In this document: piece by piece, positions 23,720-34,797 of the stretch | How the letters are laid out: the number at the start of each line of letters is the position of its first letter | How positions within the stretch are numbered: the first letter of the stretch is position 1 | NCBI GenBank assembly: GCA_001804285.1 | Contig: MHFR01000054.1 | Span: 1 to 43,877, forward strand | Source of the DNA: Candidatus Danuiimicrobium aquiferis | GTDB lineage: Bacteria; Omnitrophota; Omnitrophia; Omnitrophales; Danuiimicrobiaceae | Length of the DNA stretch: 43,877 nucleotides | Direction of reading: 5' to 3' | Program-made: the position numbers and the translations under genes | Notes under the pieces: model-generated | Told to the model about the DNA's origin: nothing | Database searches by the model: none | What the model saw: only the letters and a program-made list of their open reading frames with translations

Positions 23720-25267
23720 TTAAAGTCCTCTTTCCGGAGGTTGCTTTGTGCCAAACCCGGCCTTCCCCTTCAGGTCACCCGTGTCTTCGAGTAATTCAAG
23801 CGCCTGCTCGCGATGCGCGGGAGGGATCACAAACCGGTCATCGAATTTAGCCAGTGATGTAAGACCGTAGATGGCATCCGCGGCTTCGGGGGTTAGTCCC
23901 GTTTCACCGAGCGCCTCCGCAGCTTTTTTCTCGGGGATATCCCCCACGGTCACATGCCGCCGATGCATCCGAACCGCCATGAGCTTCTTCACCCTTATTT
24001 TCACCTGAGCTTCATCTCCGGCGCTAAAAAGGTTGGCCAAATATTTTAAGGGAAAACGCATCTCATCAATGGTCCCCCAGATATTTTCCATGCTCGTATC
24101 GTAAAGCCATTTGTCATCCCATACTTTCGAGATCTTATTGAGCTTTTTCTTTTGCTCTTCATCTCCCGATTGGGTCACGGAAGCCATGACGGGAAGCAAC
24201 GGCGGCACATAAAAAAGCATGGGCAGAGTTCTATACTCCGGATGCAGGGGTAATGCTAATCCCCACGTTTTGACGAATCGATAGACCGGAGAATCTTGCG
24301 CCGCCTTGAGAGTCGAATCCGCGATTCCGTTAGCCTTGGCTGCGCGGATCACTTCAAGATCATGCGGATCCATAATGATGCTCAATTGAGTATTCACAAG
24401 ATCCGTCTCTTGGCAGGAGGCGGTTTCGTGAATGCGATCAGCATCATACAGAAGGACACCCAAATAGCGTATGCGCCCGACGCAAGAATGCATGCACGCC
24501 GGCGCAAGTCCGGCTTCGATACGCGGATAACAAAGGATGCATTTTTCGGATTTTCCGTTATTCCAGTTATAGTAGGATTTCTTATAGGGACATGCCGTCA
24601 CGCACATGCGCCATGCACGGCACACATCTTGATTGATCAGCACCACGCCATCTTCCCCACGTTTATAAATGGCGCCGGAGGGGCACGCGGCCACACAGGC
24701 GGGATTCAAACAGTGGTTACAAATCCGCGGCAGGTAAAAAAGAGCCATTTTCTCAAGTTGAAACATGGCCTCCGCTTCTGCCGCGGTCAGCCCCTTCAAG
24801 TTGGGGTCTTGGCGCGCAAAGTCGGGCGTCCCGCTCAGATCATCATCCCAATTCGGCCCCATCTTGATATCCATGGGCTTTCCCGTAATGAGGGAAATGG
24901 GTCTCGCGGTTGGCTGCATATCCCCTGCTGGGGATTTTATAAGATCCAGATATTTATAGGTGAACGGCTCGTAGTAATCATCAATGGTTGGCATATGGGG
25001 ATTGTGAAAAATGTTGAGAAGCCCTTTTCCTTTCCCCGCTCGAAGCTTGATCGTATTTTTTTGTTTCTCCCATCCCCCCTTATAGATATTTTGGTCCTCC
25101 CATTTGCTCGGGTATCCCGTTCCGGGCTTGGTCTCAACGTTATTCCACCACATATATTCAGCGCCCTTACGGTCCGTCCATATGTTCTTGCAGGCGATCG
25201 AGCACGTGTGACAGCCAATGCATTTATCCAGATGAAACACCATTGAGATCTGAGATCGAATATCCAT
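23720..25267 (-). CDS. narH: Respiratory nitrate reductase beta subunit
   Basis: The electron-transfer subunit with three [4Fe-4S] clusters and one [3Fe-4S] cluster. The cysteine groups are in order: CIGCHTCSIAC at residues 16-26, CNHCLNPACVAAC, CRAWRMCVTACPYKKSYYNW (a Trp replaces one Cys, as in NarH) and CILCYPR with CMHSCVGRIRYLG. The 515 aa match the family. Located on the cytoplasmic face with NarG. Confidence 0.95.
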   Translation of the reverse strand: MDIRSQISMVFHLDKCIGCHTCSIACKNIWTDRKGAEYMWWNNVETKPGTGYPSKWEDQNIYKGGWEKQKNTIKLRAGKGKGLLNIFHNPHMPTIDDYYEPFTYKYLDLIKSPAGDMQPTARPISLITGKPMDIKMGPNWDDDLSGTPDFARQDPNLKGLTAAEAEAMFQLEKMALFYLPRICNHCLNPACVAACPSGAIYKRGEDGVVLINQDVCRAWRMCVTACPYKKSYYNWNNGKSEKCILCYPRIEAGLAPACMHSCVGRIRYLGVLLYDADRIHETASCQETDLVNTQLSIIMDPHDLEVIRAAKANGIADSTLKAAQDSPVYRFVKTWGLALPLHPEYRTLPMLFYVPPLLPVMASVTQSGDEEQKKKLNKISKVWDDKWLYDTSMENIWGTIDEMRFPLKYLANLFSAGDEAQVKIRVKKLMAVRMHRRHVTVGDIPEKKAAEALGETGLTPEAADAIYGLTSLAKFDDRFVIPPAHREQALELLEDTGDLKGKAGFGTKQPPERGL

Positions 25268-25295
25268 TGATATTTACCCTATAGCGTCAAGGTTT

Positions 25296-28200
25296 TCAGA
25301 AAACAACCTTATCCATTTTCGTAATAATAACGTGCGTATCCCGATTCACAGCTGTGGGGCCCCAATAATTAAAATGATAGGTGAACTGACCATAGCCTCC
25401 TGCCAACAAATTGGGCTTAAGATGGACGCGTGTAAAACTATTCAGTCCCCCGCCTCTTCTGCCTTTTCTAACTTCCGATTTGGGGATATCGATGGTCCGT
25501 TCCGTGGCGTGATAAACAATACAAACGCCCTTTGGAATTCTGGAGCTGACAACGGCCCGAGTGCTGAAAACACCGTGATCGTTATGGACTTCCACCCAAT
25601 CATTATCTTGGATGTTCATGGACTTGGCATCGGCTTCGCTTAACCAACAAGGCTCACAGCCTCGAGAAAGCGTCAGCATTCTTAAGTTGTCAGCAAAAGT
25701 CGAGTGGATATGCCACTTCCCATGCGGCGTTATGGCATTGAGAATTCTTGCTTTGCCCTGCCTAATAGTTTCCTTCAAATCACCATAAGCTTCCGGCGTC
25801 GGAGAAGGCTTGTACGTGGGCAAATGCTCTCCGTAAGCAATATACATTTCATGATCTAAATAAAAATGCTGGCGTCCCGTGAGCGTCCGCCATGGAACTA
25901 ATCGCTCGACATTGTAGGTGTAGGCGGCGTATGCCCTGCCATGGGCCATCAGGCCCGACCACAGGGGCGAGGCGTTATACCGCCTCGGCTGCGCTTGAAT
26001 ATCCGCATAATTGATATGAACATCTTTACTGCCTTCCGCGATATCTGCCAGCACCAACCCTGTATTCTTTTCGGCATTTTTGTAAGCGCGGAAAGCCAGC
26101 TCACCATTGGTCAACGATGAAAGCTTCATCACGACATTCGCAGCCGAGACGTCTTCTTTCAAGGAGGGGTAGATCTTTCCGTCGAATTTTTCATTCGGAA
26201 AATGATTGGATTTGATCATCTCCTCATAGACATCCTCACACCTATAGTGATTGCCATGTGCGCCGAGCCCGTTGGTTTTAACATTTTCACCCAAAGCGAT
26301 GAATTTGTCGTAGAGTTGGGTGTAGTCGCGATCCACCACAACAATGTTATGCATGGTTTTACCGGGGATCGCCTCGCACTCCCCTTGATACCAATCCTTG
26401 ATCGTGGGCTGCGTGATCTCTCCCGCAGTATCATGAGCAATGGGGGCCGTAACAATATCCTTTTGGGGATCCGGTAAATACTTTTTGGCCAGTTCACTTG
26501 TCTTTTGAGTGATAAGGCTGAATATTTCCCAATCGGTTTTAGATTCCCACACCGGCGCGATTGCGCGCGAAAGCGGATGAATAAAGGAGTGCATATCCGT
26601 AGAATTTAGATCCGCTTTTTCATACCAGGATGCGGCCGGCAGAACGATATCGGAGAAAAGCGCGGAAGAATCCATCCTGAAGTTCAGGTCCACCACAAGA
26701 TCCATCTTCCCCGTCGGGGCCGTTTCATGCCATTTCACTTCTTTCGTCTGCCCTTCAGAATCCTTCGAAATGACACCGTGATCAGTTCCAAGATAATGCT
26801 TCAAACAATACTCCATGCCCTTCATGCTTCCCACAACGGCATTGCCCCTCCAGATATACCAAACCCTCGGAAAATTCTCTTCGGCTTCCGGGTCGCTGAT
26901 CGAATATTCCAATTTCTTTGACTTTAATTTATCCAAAACATACTTTTTAATGGCTTCATTATCTTTGGCGCCGTTCGCCATCGCTTCCTTACTCAGTTCA
27001 AGCGTATTTTGCTTAAACTGCGGAAAGAAGGGCATCCATCCCATTCGCACGGATTTAAAAATAAGATCGGCCATATGACCATGGGTTAGCTTATTGTCAG
27101 GAACGGTATTGTAATCCTTAAAGTGACCGTCGATACGGTACTGGCTTGTGTTCATGTAATGCCAGATGGGCGCTTGCTGTAAACGCGCGGCCCCCTGCCA
27201 ATCTCTCCCAAACGCGATCGTGCTCCATGAATCCATCGGCGCGAGTTTTTCCTGCCCGACGTAGTGATTCATCCCCCCGCCATTTTTTCCAACGCATCCT
27301 GTGAGCATCAGTGTCATAATCGCTGCGCGGTAGATCAAATTATTGTGATACCAATGGTTCACGCCGGCACCGCTAATGATCATGCATTTTCCCTGGGTCG
27401 CACTGGCGGTGTCTGCCCATTCCCGGGCAAACTGGATCACTGTTTTTTGGTCAATTCCCGTAAAGATCTCCTGCCAAGCGGGGGTATAAGCAGCATTTTT
27501 ATCCTGGTAATCTTGCGGATAATCTCCTTTCAATCCCCTCGGGATTCCATATTGGGCCATGATAAGATCATAGACCGTCGCCACAGGAACTTTTCCGTTC
27601 ACGGTGTCGACATGTTTGACAGGAACACCCCTCAAAACTTTTTTGTCTAACCCAAACTCGGAAAATTCAACCTGAAGGACATCGTCGTAGTCCGTGCAAA
27701 GGGTCAACAGAGGCTGATAAGCTTCTCCCCCCTCTGCATTCTCAAGTTTCATGTTCCAGTTGGCTTTGTTTTCATCCCACCTGTGCCCAACACTCCCCTT
27801 GGGAACGACATACCTTTTGCTCACTTCATTAATGTTAAGGAATTTCCAATCCCCATTCGATAGGCTCTTATACTCTTCGAGTTCGTTAGCCCGCAGGAGC
27901 CGGCCCGGTATAAGATTTTTTCCATTCGTCTCAAGTTTCACAAGGTAGGGGCTGTCGGTATATTGCTTAACATAATCAAGAAAAAAGCGATTCTTCTTCT
28001 CATGATGATATTCTTTCAAGATCACATGCGTGACAGCCATCCAGAAGGCGCCGTCGCTGCCGGCATGAAGCGAGACCCATTGATCCGCGTACTTAGAAAC
28101 TTGACTAAAATCAGGAGAGAAAACAACGGTCTTCGTTCCATTGTGCCGGGCCTCTGCGAAAAAATGGCAGTCCGGCGTGCGCGTCATATTCAGATTCGCA

Positions 28201-28910
28201 CCCATATCTGCAATCAATTTAGCGTTGTACCAATCAGCGCTTTCACAGACGTCGGTCTGCTCTCCCCATATCTCAGGGAACGCGTTGGGCAGATCACAAT
28301 ACCAATCATAAAAACTTAAATTAACACCTCCAAAAAGCTGCAAAAATCTTGATCCTGCCGCATAGCTCAGCATGGACATGGCCGGGATGGGAGAAAATCC
28401 GGCGACGCGGTCCGGCCCGTATTTTTTTGCGGTGTAAAGGCTCGCCACAGCCATTAATTCAAGGGCTTCATCCCAGCTAACGCGCCTGAAACCACCCTTC
28501 CCTCGAGCCTTTTGATATTTCTCCCGGGTTTTTTTATCATTTTGGATATTGCGCCACGCCTCAAAAGGATCCCGGGTCTTTTCTTTTTCTTTCCGGTAAA
28601 TATCCAAAAGCGTGCCGCGGATGAGCGGATACTTAATTCGAAGAGGACTGTACAAATACCAGGAGAAAGAGATGCCGCGCTGACACCCGCGGGGTTCATA
28701 AGGCGGCAAAGTATCCTCTAAAAGAGGGTAATCGAGTTGCTGCGTTTCCCAAACCACGATCCCGTCCTTGACATGGATCTTCCAGGAACAACCCCCCGTG
28801 CAGTTGACGCCGTGAGTACTACGCACCACATTGTCATGCTGAAAACGGTTTCGATAGAACTCTTCCCATTTCCTTGTTTGCGGAGAAATAATGTCTTTGA
28901 TCCAGCTCAT
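25296..28910 (-). CDS. narG: Respiratory nitrate reductase alpha subunit
   Basis: The catalytic subunit reducing nitrate to nitrite at bis-MGD molybdenum. The FS0 cluster motif HGVNCTGGC (His plus cysteines) near residue 33 and the Mo-ligand segment [18 protein letters not shown] are as in E. coli NarG. The 1204-aa length is near the E. coli 1247. No Tat signal is evident at the N-terminus ([17 protein letters not shown]), so it is probably a cytoplasm-facing NarG rather than an exported one. It starts 9 bp after the hexahaem cytochrome. A 36-codon copy of its 5' end is at 34678-34788. Confidence 0.96.
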   Translation of the reverse strand: MSWIKDIISPQTRKWEEFYRNRFQHDNVVRSTHGVNCTGGCSWKIHVKDGIVVWETQQLDYPLLEDTLPPYEPRGCQRGISFSWYLYSPLRIKYPLIRGTLLDIYRKEKEKTRDPFEAWRNIQNDKKTREKYQKARGKGGFRRVSWDEALELMAVASLYTAKKYGPDRVAGFSPIPAMSMLSYAAGSRFLQLFGGVNLSFYDWYCDLPNAFPEIWGEQTDVCESADWYNAKLIADMGANLNMTRTPDCHFFAEARHNGTKTVVFSPDFSQVSKYADQWVSLHAGSDGAFWMAVTHVILKEYHHEKKNRFFLDYVKQYTDSPYLVKLETNGKNLIPGRLLRANELEEYKSLSNGDWKFLNINEVSKRYVVPKGSVGHRWDENKANWNMKLENAEGGEAYQPLLTLCTDYDDVLQVEFSEFGLDKKVLRGVPVKHVDTVNGKVPVATVYDLIMAQYGIPRGLKGDYPQDYQDKNAAYTPAWQEIFTGIDQKTVIQFAREWADTASATQGKCMIISGAGVNHWYHNNLIYRAAIMTLMLTGCVGKNGGGMNHYVGQEKLAPMDSWSTIAFGRDWQGAARLQQAPIWHYMNTSQYRIDGHFKDYNTVPDNKLTHGHMADLIFKSVRMGWMPFFPQFKQNTLELSKEAMANGAKDNEAIKKYVLDKLKSKKLEYSISDPEAEENFPRVWYIWRGNAVVGSMKGMEYCLKHYLGTDHGVISKDSEGQTKEVKWHETAPTGKMDLVVDLNFRMDSSALFSDIVLPAASWYEKADLNSTDMHSFIHPLSRAIAPVWESKTDWEIFSLITQKTSELAKKYLPDPQKDIVTAPIAHDTAGEITQPTIKDWYQGECEAIPGKTMHNIVVVDRDYTQLYDKFIALGENVKTNGLGAHGNHYRCEDVYEEMIKSNHFPNEKFDGKIYPSLKEDVSAANVVMKLSSLTNGELAFRAYKNAEKNTGLVLADIAEGSKDVHINYADIQAQPRRYNASPLWSGLMAHGRAYAAYTYNVERLVPWRTLTGRQHFYLDHEMYIAYGEHLPTYKPSPTPEAYGDLKETIRQGKARILNAITPHGKWHIHSTFADNLRMLTLSRGCEPCWLSEADAKSMNIQDNDWVEVHNDHGVFSTRAVVSSRIPKGVCIVYHATERTIDIPKSEVRKGRRGGGLNSFTRVHLKPNLLAGGYGQFTYHFNYWGPTAVNRDTHVIITKMDKVVF

Positions 28911-28919
28911 GAAGTTCCT

Positions 28920-30635
28920 TTACAGCTTCTTTGCGGACTTGGTTTGTCGATCATAAACATCCTTATTCACAGGCTTGTTCCTTCTATTAAACCAGAAAAC
29001 ACCGTAAAACCCAAGCAATACCATGAAACCGGCAAAGCCGATGAAAAACATTTTTGAGCCATAGTGTTTCTGCGGCCGATCCTTTTGTTCTTTTTCTGCT
29101 TGTTCCAGAAACGCCACCAAGGCAGAAATTTCATCACGGGTGAGTGGTTTATCCTTGTAAGCTTCTCGCATCAAAGGAAAAGGCTGGTTTTTCAAAATAG
29201 CGTCCATCCCGATATCACCCAACCGGGAATAGGCTGTGGTCAGTTCTTTGGCCAATCGGCCTCCTCCGAGAAGAGAATCATTTCCGACATCATGACAAGC
29301 GATACAGGAAGGTCCCTCCTGGAGGAACCGTTGCTTGCCCTGAAATAAAACCCGTCCTTTTCGGATCGCCGCGTTGTCGGTGACTTTAGGGGCATTTTTT
29401 TCATTGCCGGAGGTAATCCCGTTTTTGGCGGCGCTCGCATCCAGAACAACCGCCTCCGGGTTTTTGAGGTATTTGATCACTTCTTCGACATCCTCGACCG
29501 TCAAACCCATGTCGATCATCGGCGTTTTATATTTTTCAAGAAGCTGCATGACGATCGGATCCTTCTCCTCGGTCATCTGGGTCGGAAATTGGATAAGCTT
29601 CTTCAGCCATTCTCCATTGCGGCGTGAGGTCACGCCTTTGAGGTCCGGACCCGTTCTGTCCCCCGAGCCAATCGTATGACAAGCCACACAGGTTCTAGAA
29701 AAAATCACATAGCCTTTGGCGGAGGCCCCGGATACTTGCGAAAGGCTTTTTGCCGAAGAAATTTTTGGCATCGTCATCGAGGTTGCGACTTGCGTCTCAC
29801 TGACACCGACATCCATAACACGCCGCTCCGCGCTCAAGCTTTTGAGGTAAACAAGAATCGCCGTCACCTCTTCCTCTGTGAGATCCATCTTTTTCATCAA
29901 AGTATCTTTGGGTTGCGCGTCCGGTTCGGTGACGGCTTCAAAGAGGTAAGCCAAATTCACGTTACCGTTAAATTGACTCAAAAGACGTTCACGGTTTTCA
30001 GGGACAGGCATCTTCTTATGAAAACTGGCGCGACCAATGTCCGAAAGCGCCGGCCCCTTGACACCGCCAATATCGCCGATACTGTGGCAGGCAAAACAAC
30101 CTCTCTGTTGGAACAAAACTCTTCCAGAATTGCTATTCGGCGTCTGCTGTAGCGTGTCCGCATGACAACGAACACAACTGGATTCAAGGAAGGGGCCCTC
30201 CAGAAGCGGTTGCTCCCAGAACTGTTTCGCGCCTCGCCCGTGAGCCGCCTCGGTCGTAATGGCTCTTCCCTGTCCATCATGACAACTTGTACAGCCGACC
30301 ACATAGACATCGTGTGTATCCAAATAATCGCCCGGATGGGACTTGAGAGGATTTTGCATATGACTCATGCGGCTGTCTTCGATGGCGATATGACATGTCA
30401 CGCACCGATCTGATCGATCCAGTTTCGGCAGCACGATCTGACGCAACATAATTTCAAAATCCCCCGCATTGCTCCGGTCTTGTGCTGTTTGCGCCATATG
30501 AAACAACTCGTCTTTATACTTTCGCTGATACTTCTGCCAATCCATATTTAGATTCTCACGCCATGCTTCCATCAGGAGGATTGAAGTAATCACAAAACAG
30601 GAAAGGATGATGATGATCTTGAATAATTTATTCAT
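28920..30635 (-). CDS. Membrane-anchored hexahaem cytochrome c
   Basis: A 571-aa protein with an N-terminal hydrophobic anchor (residues 5-24), six CxxCH haem sites (C78, C115, C154, C180, C316, C444) and a C-terminal membrane segment (about 536-556). The layout suggests an N-terminal tetrahaem part and two mono-haem cytochrome c domains. It should lie on the periplasmic side. It sits between cytochrome b and narG with gaps of 4 and 9 bp, so it is probably the cytochrome c component of the bc-like complex. Residues about 298-571 are paralogous to the dihaem cytochrome at 34798-35757. Confidence 0.9.
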   Translation of the reverse strand: MNKLFKIIIILSCFVITSILLMEAWRENLNMDWQKYQRKYKDELFHMAQTAQDRSNAGDFEIMLRQIVLPKLDRSDRCVTCHIAIEDSRMSHMQNPLKSHPGDYLDTHDVYVVGCTSCHDGQGRAITTEAAHGRGAKQFWEQPLLEGPFLESSCVRCHADTLQQTPNSNSGRVLFQQRGCFACHSIGDIGGVKGPALSDIGRASFHKKMPVPENRERLLSQFNGNVNLAYLFEAVTEPDAQPKDTLMKKMDLTEEEVTAILVYLKSLSAERRVMDVGVSETQVATSMTMPKISSAKSLSQVSGASAKGYVIFSRTCVACHTIGSGDRTGPDLKGVTSRRNGEWLKKLIQFPTQMTEEKDPIVMQLLEKYKTPMIDMGLTVEDVEEVIKYLKNPEAVVLDASAAKNGITSGNEKNAPKVTDNAAIRKGRVLFQGKQRFLQEGPSCIACHDVGNDSLLGGGRLAKELTTAYSRLGDIGMDAILKNQPFPLMREAYKDKPLTRDEISALVAFLEQAEKEQKDRPQKHYGSKMFFIGFAGFMVLLGFYGVFWFNRRNKPVNKDVYDRQTKSAKKL

Positions 30636-30639
30636 AAAA

Positions 30640-32178
30640 TTAATGAATGGGCCACTGGCTCTTCAGCCAATAAAAATCCCAGTTCGGACCCCGATGATAC
30701 GTCGCGAAATACGTTAAGATAATGAACGACACAATAAAACAGGTGAACAGGGCGATCGCCGAAAGACGCGTGGAATTATATTTCCTCAGACAGCCAATAG
30801 ACCATGTGACAAAAAAAGCTACAAGCACGGTTCCCGGATTGACGAGAATAATGATTAGCTGAGAAATATCAGGATACCAATTTCTAAGCCAGCCAAATTT
30901 CACGGTAAAAATCAACAGTCCGATTGTTACGGAGGACGCATATAAAAGAGAATTCCGGGCCGCGATCCTTCCGTTCCGATTGTCAAACCAACGCCCAAGA
31001 GACTGTTCCTCTCGGTCTATAAAAGGGATCAGCAGAAGCCCAAGCAGAGCAATCGTCGGAATCCCAACCCCGCCCATAAACGCTGAATAGGAAACTAATT
31101 CTTGGAGTCCTAAAAAGTACCATGGAGCCTTGGCAGGATTTTCTGGAACAGTGGCATCAGCAATCTCCTTAAGGGGTGCGTTAAAAAAATATGCCAGGAC
31201 ACAGACAATGCCAAGGGTCAACACCAACAAAGCTATTTCAGCAATAAAGAGACTGGGCCAGCTTGGAATCGTATTCTCCGGCCCGCGTCCCACAGCCGGG
31301 CTCTTGCCCTGGACAAGACACATCAACCCATATGTCTTTTGCGGTGCATTATTAAAAATGCACTTAGTCTTATCATCTTCAGCGATCCCTTCCATATCTT
31401 TAGCTTTAATCTCATCAGGTCGTGCTAACCCGCCATCTTTTCTGATACGCCAAATATGCGCGCTAAGAACCAACCCCATGGCCAGTGGGAGCGCAATGGT
31501 ATGGAGCAAAAAAAATCGTGTGAGGGCATCTTGACCGATTTCTTGGGAACCCAGGATCAGGGTTTTCATCATCCCTCCCGGATCAAAAAACTGAGTAATG
31601 CCCACCGCATCTGTAAGTTCACGAGGCGAAGCCGCAATGTTAGAAGCAATGGTGATCGCCCAGTAGCCCAACTGATCCCAGGGTAAAAGGTAGCCCGTGA
31701 AACTCAAACCCAACGTAAGAATAAATAACACCATCCCTAAAACCCAATTAAAAGACCGTGCCCGTTTATACGCTGCGGTATAAAACACACGCGCCATATG
31801 CAAAAGAACGCTGACAATCATGATATTGGTTGCCCATCGATGCACATTTCGCACAAATCGGCCGCCCGAAACGATAAAATTGATATCCTTAATCGAGCCG
31901 TAGGCCAAATCCACGGACGGTTTGTAATAGATCATAAGAATCAAGCCCGTGACGATCAGGATAAAAAAAGAGGCCGCCGCGACCACGCCGAGACCAAAGG
32001 TGAATGTTTTTTTGAGCGTATAGCGATGAATACGATTACTATGGATGTGCAAAAAGATATTACTCATTACCGTTTGAGAACGTGCCCGGTCTGTGGTCGG
32101 CCTTCCATGACGGAGCAAGAACTCACGAAAAGATTTCGGAAGTCCTGCGAGCTTCTGAAAGAAATCTTTTAGCGACAT
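30640..32178 (-). CDS. Cytochrome b subunit of a bc-type complex
   Basis: A 512-aa membrane protein. Haem histidines are seen in NVHRWATNIMIVSVLLHMARVF and LLHTIALPLAMGLVLSAHIWR; the quinol-site region includes GYLLPWDQLGYWA, and APWYFLGLQE stands where PEWY occurs in bc1. A long C-terminal part with further membrane segments follows, so the cytochrome b6-like and subunit-IV-like parts are one chain with extra helices. The start is 4 bp after the Rieske gene. It oxidises quinol together with the Rieske protein. Confidence 0.92.
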   Translation of the reverse strand: MSLKDFFQKLAGLPKSFREFLLRHGRPTTDRARSQTVMSNIFLHIHSNRIHRYTLKKTFTFGLGVVAAASFFILIVTGLILMIYYKPSVDLAYGSIKDINFIVSGGRFVRNVHRWATNIMIVSVLLHMARVFYTAAYKRARSFNWVLGMVLFILTLGLSFTGYLLPWDQLGYWAITIASNIAASPRELTDAVGITQFFDPGGMMKTLILGSQEIGQDALTRFFLLHTIALPLAMGLVLSAHIWRIRKDGGLARPDEIKAKDMEGIAEDDKTKCIFNNAPQKTYGLMCLVQGKSPAVGRGPENTIPSWPSLFIAEIALLVLTLGIVCVLAYFFNAPLKEIADATVPENPAKAPWYFLGLQELVSYSAFMGGVGIPTIALLGLLLIPFIDREEQSLGRWFDNRNGRIAARNSLLYASSVTIGLLIFTVKFGWLRNWYPDISQLIIILVNPGTVLVAFFVTWSIGCLRKYNSTRLSAIALFTCFIVSFIILTYFATYHRGPNWDFYWLKSQWPIH

Positions 32179-32182
32179 AGAA

Positions 32183-32683
32183 CTATCCGACTCGGTTTTG
32201 AATGTTAAATTTAGTGCCCATGGGAACTTCTCTCATCGCATTCACATCGAGCTTCCCATCCGGAAGTTGAGAAATCTTCAACCAAGAAAGAGGTTTGGGA
32301 GCCGGCCCCGCTTTCACCCTACCCATAGCATCAAATTTGGATCCGTGGCAGGGACAGTCAAATTGCCCTACTTGTTTGCTCACAGTACATCCCAGATGAG
32401 TACAGATAAGTGACATCGCGTAGAGCCCCTCTTGATCACGAAAAACGATTACTTTTCTTTCTTCAAATATTTTTTCTGATCCAATGGGATAATCTTCCAG
32501 CCTTCCAATTTTGAACGTTTTTGGAATATCCGGAAGCAGTGCGGGCATGGAAAATTTCATTAGCCCAATCAGGGCACACCCTAATGAGGATGCCGCCATC
32601 CAGGCTGCCACCAGTCCCAAAAAATCGCGACGACTCATGGGAGAGCTTTCTTCTACATTTTTGAATGTCTCCGGAATACTCAT
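32183..32683 (-). CDS. Rieske [2Fe-2S] protein
   Basis: A 166-aa Rieske subunit. The cluster ligands are in CTHLGC and CPCHGS. An N-terminal twin-arginine motif (SRRDFLGLV) followed by a hydrophobic helix indicates Tat export and membrane anchoring. It overlaps the GltD-like gene by 4 bp and precedes cytochrome b by 4 bp, forming the bc-type module. Confidence 0.94.
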   Translation of the reverse strand: MSIPETFKNVEESSPMSRRDFLGLVAAWMAASSLGCALIGLMKFSMPALLPDIPKTFKIGRLEDYPIGSEKIFEERKVIVFRDQEGLYAMSLICTHLGCTVSKQVGQFDCPCHGSKFDAMGRVKAGPAPKPLSWLKISQLPDGKLDVNAMREVPMGTKFNIQNRVG

Positions 32684-34539
32684 GATAAACCCTCTCTAAA
32701 TGAGAAACGTTCCATTGTGATAGCATCCGCCGGACAGCGAATGGCGCAAAGTGCGCACCGAATACATTTTTCTTCATCTTTAATGATTGCAGTTAGTTCA
32801 TCCGCATGCTTTTGTTCTTTAATAATATTCGTAAGTTCCTCAAAATTCTTATCACCAGAGAGTTCAGAGACGGGGACCAGCTTCAAGCAGAGTTCCGGAC
32901 AAACGTCAGTACAACCGCCACAAAGAATGCACCGGTTTCCATCAAAAATCGTATTCACACCGCAGTCAAGACACCGGGAACTCTCCAGTTTTGCCTCGGA
33001 GCAATTAAATCCTTTTTCAATTAAAGTATGAACATCATAGATCCTTTGCTCAACCGGAACCGTCGCCAGCGCCTGGCGCTTGAGTCCTTCATACCCTATT
33101 TCCCTTCCGTATCTTTCAATGGGAAGATGAAGTTCCATGGTTTCGAACCTGAGTTTTTCCCCTGCGAGCTTTTCATAGATGGACCGAGCCACCTTTTTTC
33201 CGCTGGCAATCGCATCGATCATCAATAGCGGCCCATGAGCCAGGTCCCCCGCCAGGAAAACTCCCTCCGCGGTGGTTTCCTGTGTTTCAGGATTGCAAAC
33301 AATAATGCCGCGTTCATTGATTTTGATACCGTCCTTTTCAGGCTGGATAAAAGAGATATCCGAGCTCTGACCAATCGCCATAAGAACGGTGTCAGCTTCA
33401 ACGACAATTTTATCGTTTGAATCAAACTTTGGATTAAAACGCTTATTTTCATCAAAGATAGAGATCACTTTATGGAAAAGCACACCGCTCACTTTCCCCC
33501 GTTCAGTTAGAATCTCCTGAGGACCATAACCATTCAAGCTCTTGATTCCTTCTTCTTCCCCTTCAAGAATTTCAATTTCGGCGGCCAACATCTGCTCGCG
33601 AGACTCCAGACAACACAGGGTCACTTCAACGCCCTTTTCTTCACGTTTCAGCGTTCCCACAATATCCATTTGCTGTCTGCGAAGCGCGGTCCTTGCGACA
33701 TCATAAGCAACATTCCCGCCACCGATCACCACTACCTTATGGCCGATCAAGTGAGGTTCCTTTAACGCCACTTTTCTAAGAAACTCAACGCCTCCCCAAA
33801 CGCCCTCCGCATCGTTTCCGGGAATAGGGACTCTTCTGGACTTCCTGCAGCCGACTGCCACCACGATAGCTTCGTGACGCTTTCTTAATTCTTCGAGGGA
33901 GAGATCTTTTCCAATGGTACAATTTGTTTGAATCTCAACTCCGAGAGCTCTGATGACCGCAACCTCCGCTTCAATGATCTCTCGTGGCAGACGATAACTC
34001 GGAACGCCTAAATATAACATTCCGGCCGGAACAGATTCCATCTCATAGATGACAACCCCAAAACCCAGCAAGGCCAAATCGTGGGCCGCCGCCAATCCTG
34101 CAGGCCCCGATCCGATAATGCCGACGCTCTTTCCCTTTACTTTCTTTAGCTTTCCTTCGTCCATGAAATCAAGAAGTCCGCCAATATCTTCTGCGCTGGA
34201 ACAGATGCGGCTTTCTAAGGTCTCACGAAGATGGTTGATGAGGGCCATAGGATTTGAGTCTGGCATTCCTTCTTCTGTGGCAGATCGTTTGAGGGCACGA
34301 ATGGAAATGCTTTGATCAATGCTGCCGCGGCGACACGATGCTTCACAGGGAGCCCCGCAGATCCGTCCACAAATGGACGCCAGAGGATTCGGAGCTCGCG
34401 CAATTAGGTAAGCTTCCTCAAAGTTGCCCTCGGCGATCGCACGCACATACCCGCGGGCATCCGTATGCACAGGGCATGCGCTTTGACATTTAATTTGCTC
34501 TTTCCAATAATGCACGTCAGGCACTTCAACTTTCAGCAA
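32680..34539 (-). CDS. GltD-like FAD/NAD(P) oxidoreductase with ferredoxin domain
   Basis: A 619-aa protein. The N-terminal Fe-S domain has CQSACPVHTDARGYV and CGRICGAPCEASCRRG. Then come an FAD site (GIIGSGPAGLAAAHDL, about residue 140), a second Rossmann site (VVVIGGGNVAYDVA, about 275) and a C-terminal two-cluster ferredoxin (CILCGGCTDVCPELC; CIRCALCAIRCPADAI). This matches the glutamate-synthase small-subunit superfamily, used by many complexes for NAD(P)H-ferredoxin electron transfer. The start is a TTG with AGGAG eight bases upstream. No large GltB subunit is nearby. Being first in the Rieske-cytb-nar run, it probably exchanges electrons with that system, which is inference. Confidence 0.88.
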   Translation of the reverse strand: MLKVEVPDVHYWKEQIKCQSACPVHTDARGYVRAIAEGNFEEAYLIARAPNPLASICGRICGAPCEASCRRGSIDQSISIRALKRSATEEGMPDSNPMALINHLRETLESRICSSAEDIGGLLDFMDEGKLKKVKGKSVGIIGSGPAGLAAAHDLALLGFGVVIYEMESVPAGMLYLGVPSYRLPREIIEAEVAVIRALGVEIQTNCTIGKDLSLEELRKRHEAIVVAVGCRKSRRVPIPGNDAEGVWGGVEFLRKVALKEPHLIGHKVVVIGGGNVAYDVARTALRRQQMDIVGTLKREEKGVEVTLCCLESREQMLAAEIEILEGEEEGIKSLNGYGPQEILTERGKVSGVLFHKVISIFDENKRFNPKFDSNDKIVVEADTVLMAIGQSSDISFIQPEKDGIKINERGIIVCNPETQETTAEGVFLAGDLAHGPLLMIDAIASGKKVARSIYEKLAGEKLRFETMELHLPIERYGREIGYEGLKRQALATVPVEQRIYDVHTLIEKGFNCSEAKLESSRCLDCGVNTIFDGNRCILCGGCTDVCPELCLKLVPVSELSGDKNFEELTNIIKEQKHADELTAIIKDEEKCIRCALCAIRCPADAITMERFSFREGLS

Positions 34540-34677
34540 AAGCTTGTCTCCTATTTTACTTTAATGTTCGTATCTATCGGACGCATATTGTCTCTCTATT
34601 CCCACAGAATCGTTTTCAAACTAAGGACGATATTCATTCCCCGCTAAATTTTTGGCGCACGAGCAGTTATAAAACTG

Positions 34678-34788
34678 TTAAAATATTTTTTCCCGATCTT
34701 GCGCCACTCTGTCATGCCGAAAACGGTTGCGATAGAACTCTTCCCATTTTCTTGTCTGCGGAGAAAAAATGTCTTTGATCCAGCTCAT
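34678..34788 (-). pseudogene. Truncated narG 5' end (duplicate)
   Basis: It encodes [20 protein letters not shown] and a few more residues, 36 in all, before TAA. The first 26 codons match the intact narG start at 28910 with few changes. The 9-bp spacer to the preceding cytochrome gene is also the same length, so this is the broken end of a segmental duplication. The remaining 34540-34677 holds the GltD-like leader and no other gene. Confidence 0.9.
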
Positions 34789-34797
34789 GAAGTTTCT

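Noticed and set aside
24296-25246. Long plus-strand open frame of 316 codons
   Set aside because: It lies wholly opposite narH, whose conserved cysteine motifs establish the coding strand.
25296-28910. Nitrite oxidoreductase (NxrA) instead of NarG
   Set aside because: The order narGHJI-narK, the N-terminus and the HGVNCTGGC and YCDLP motifs are those of cytoplasm-facing NarG; no Tat signal is seen.
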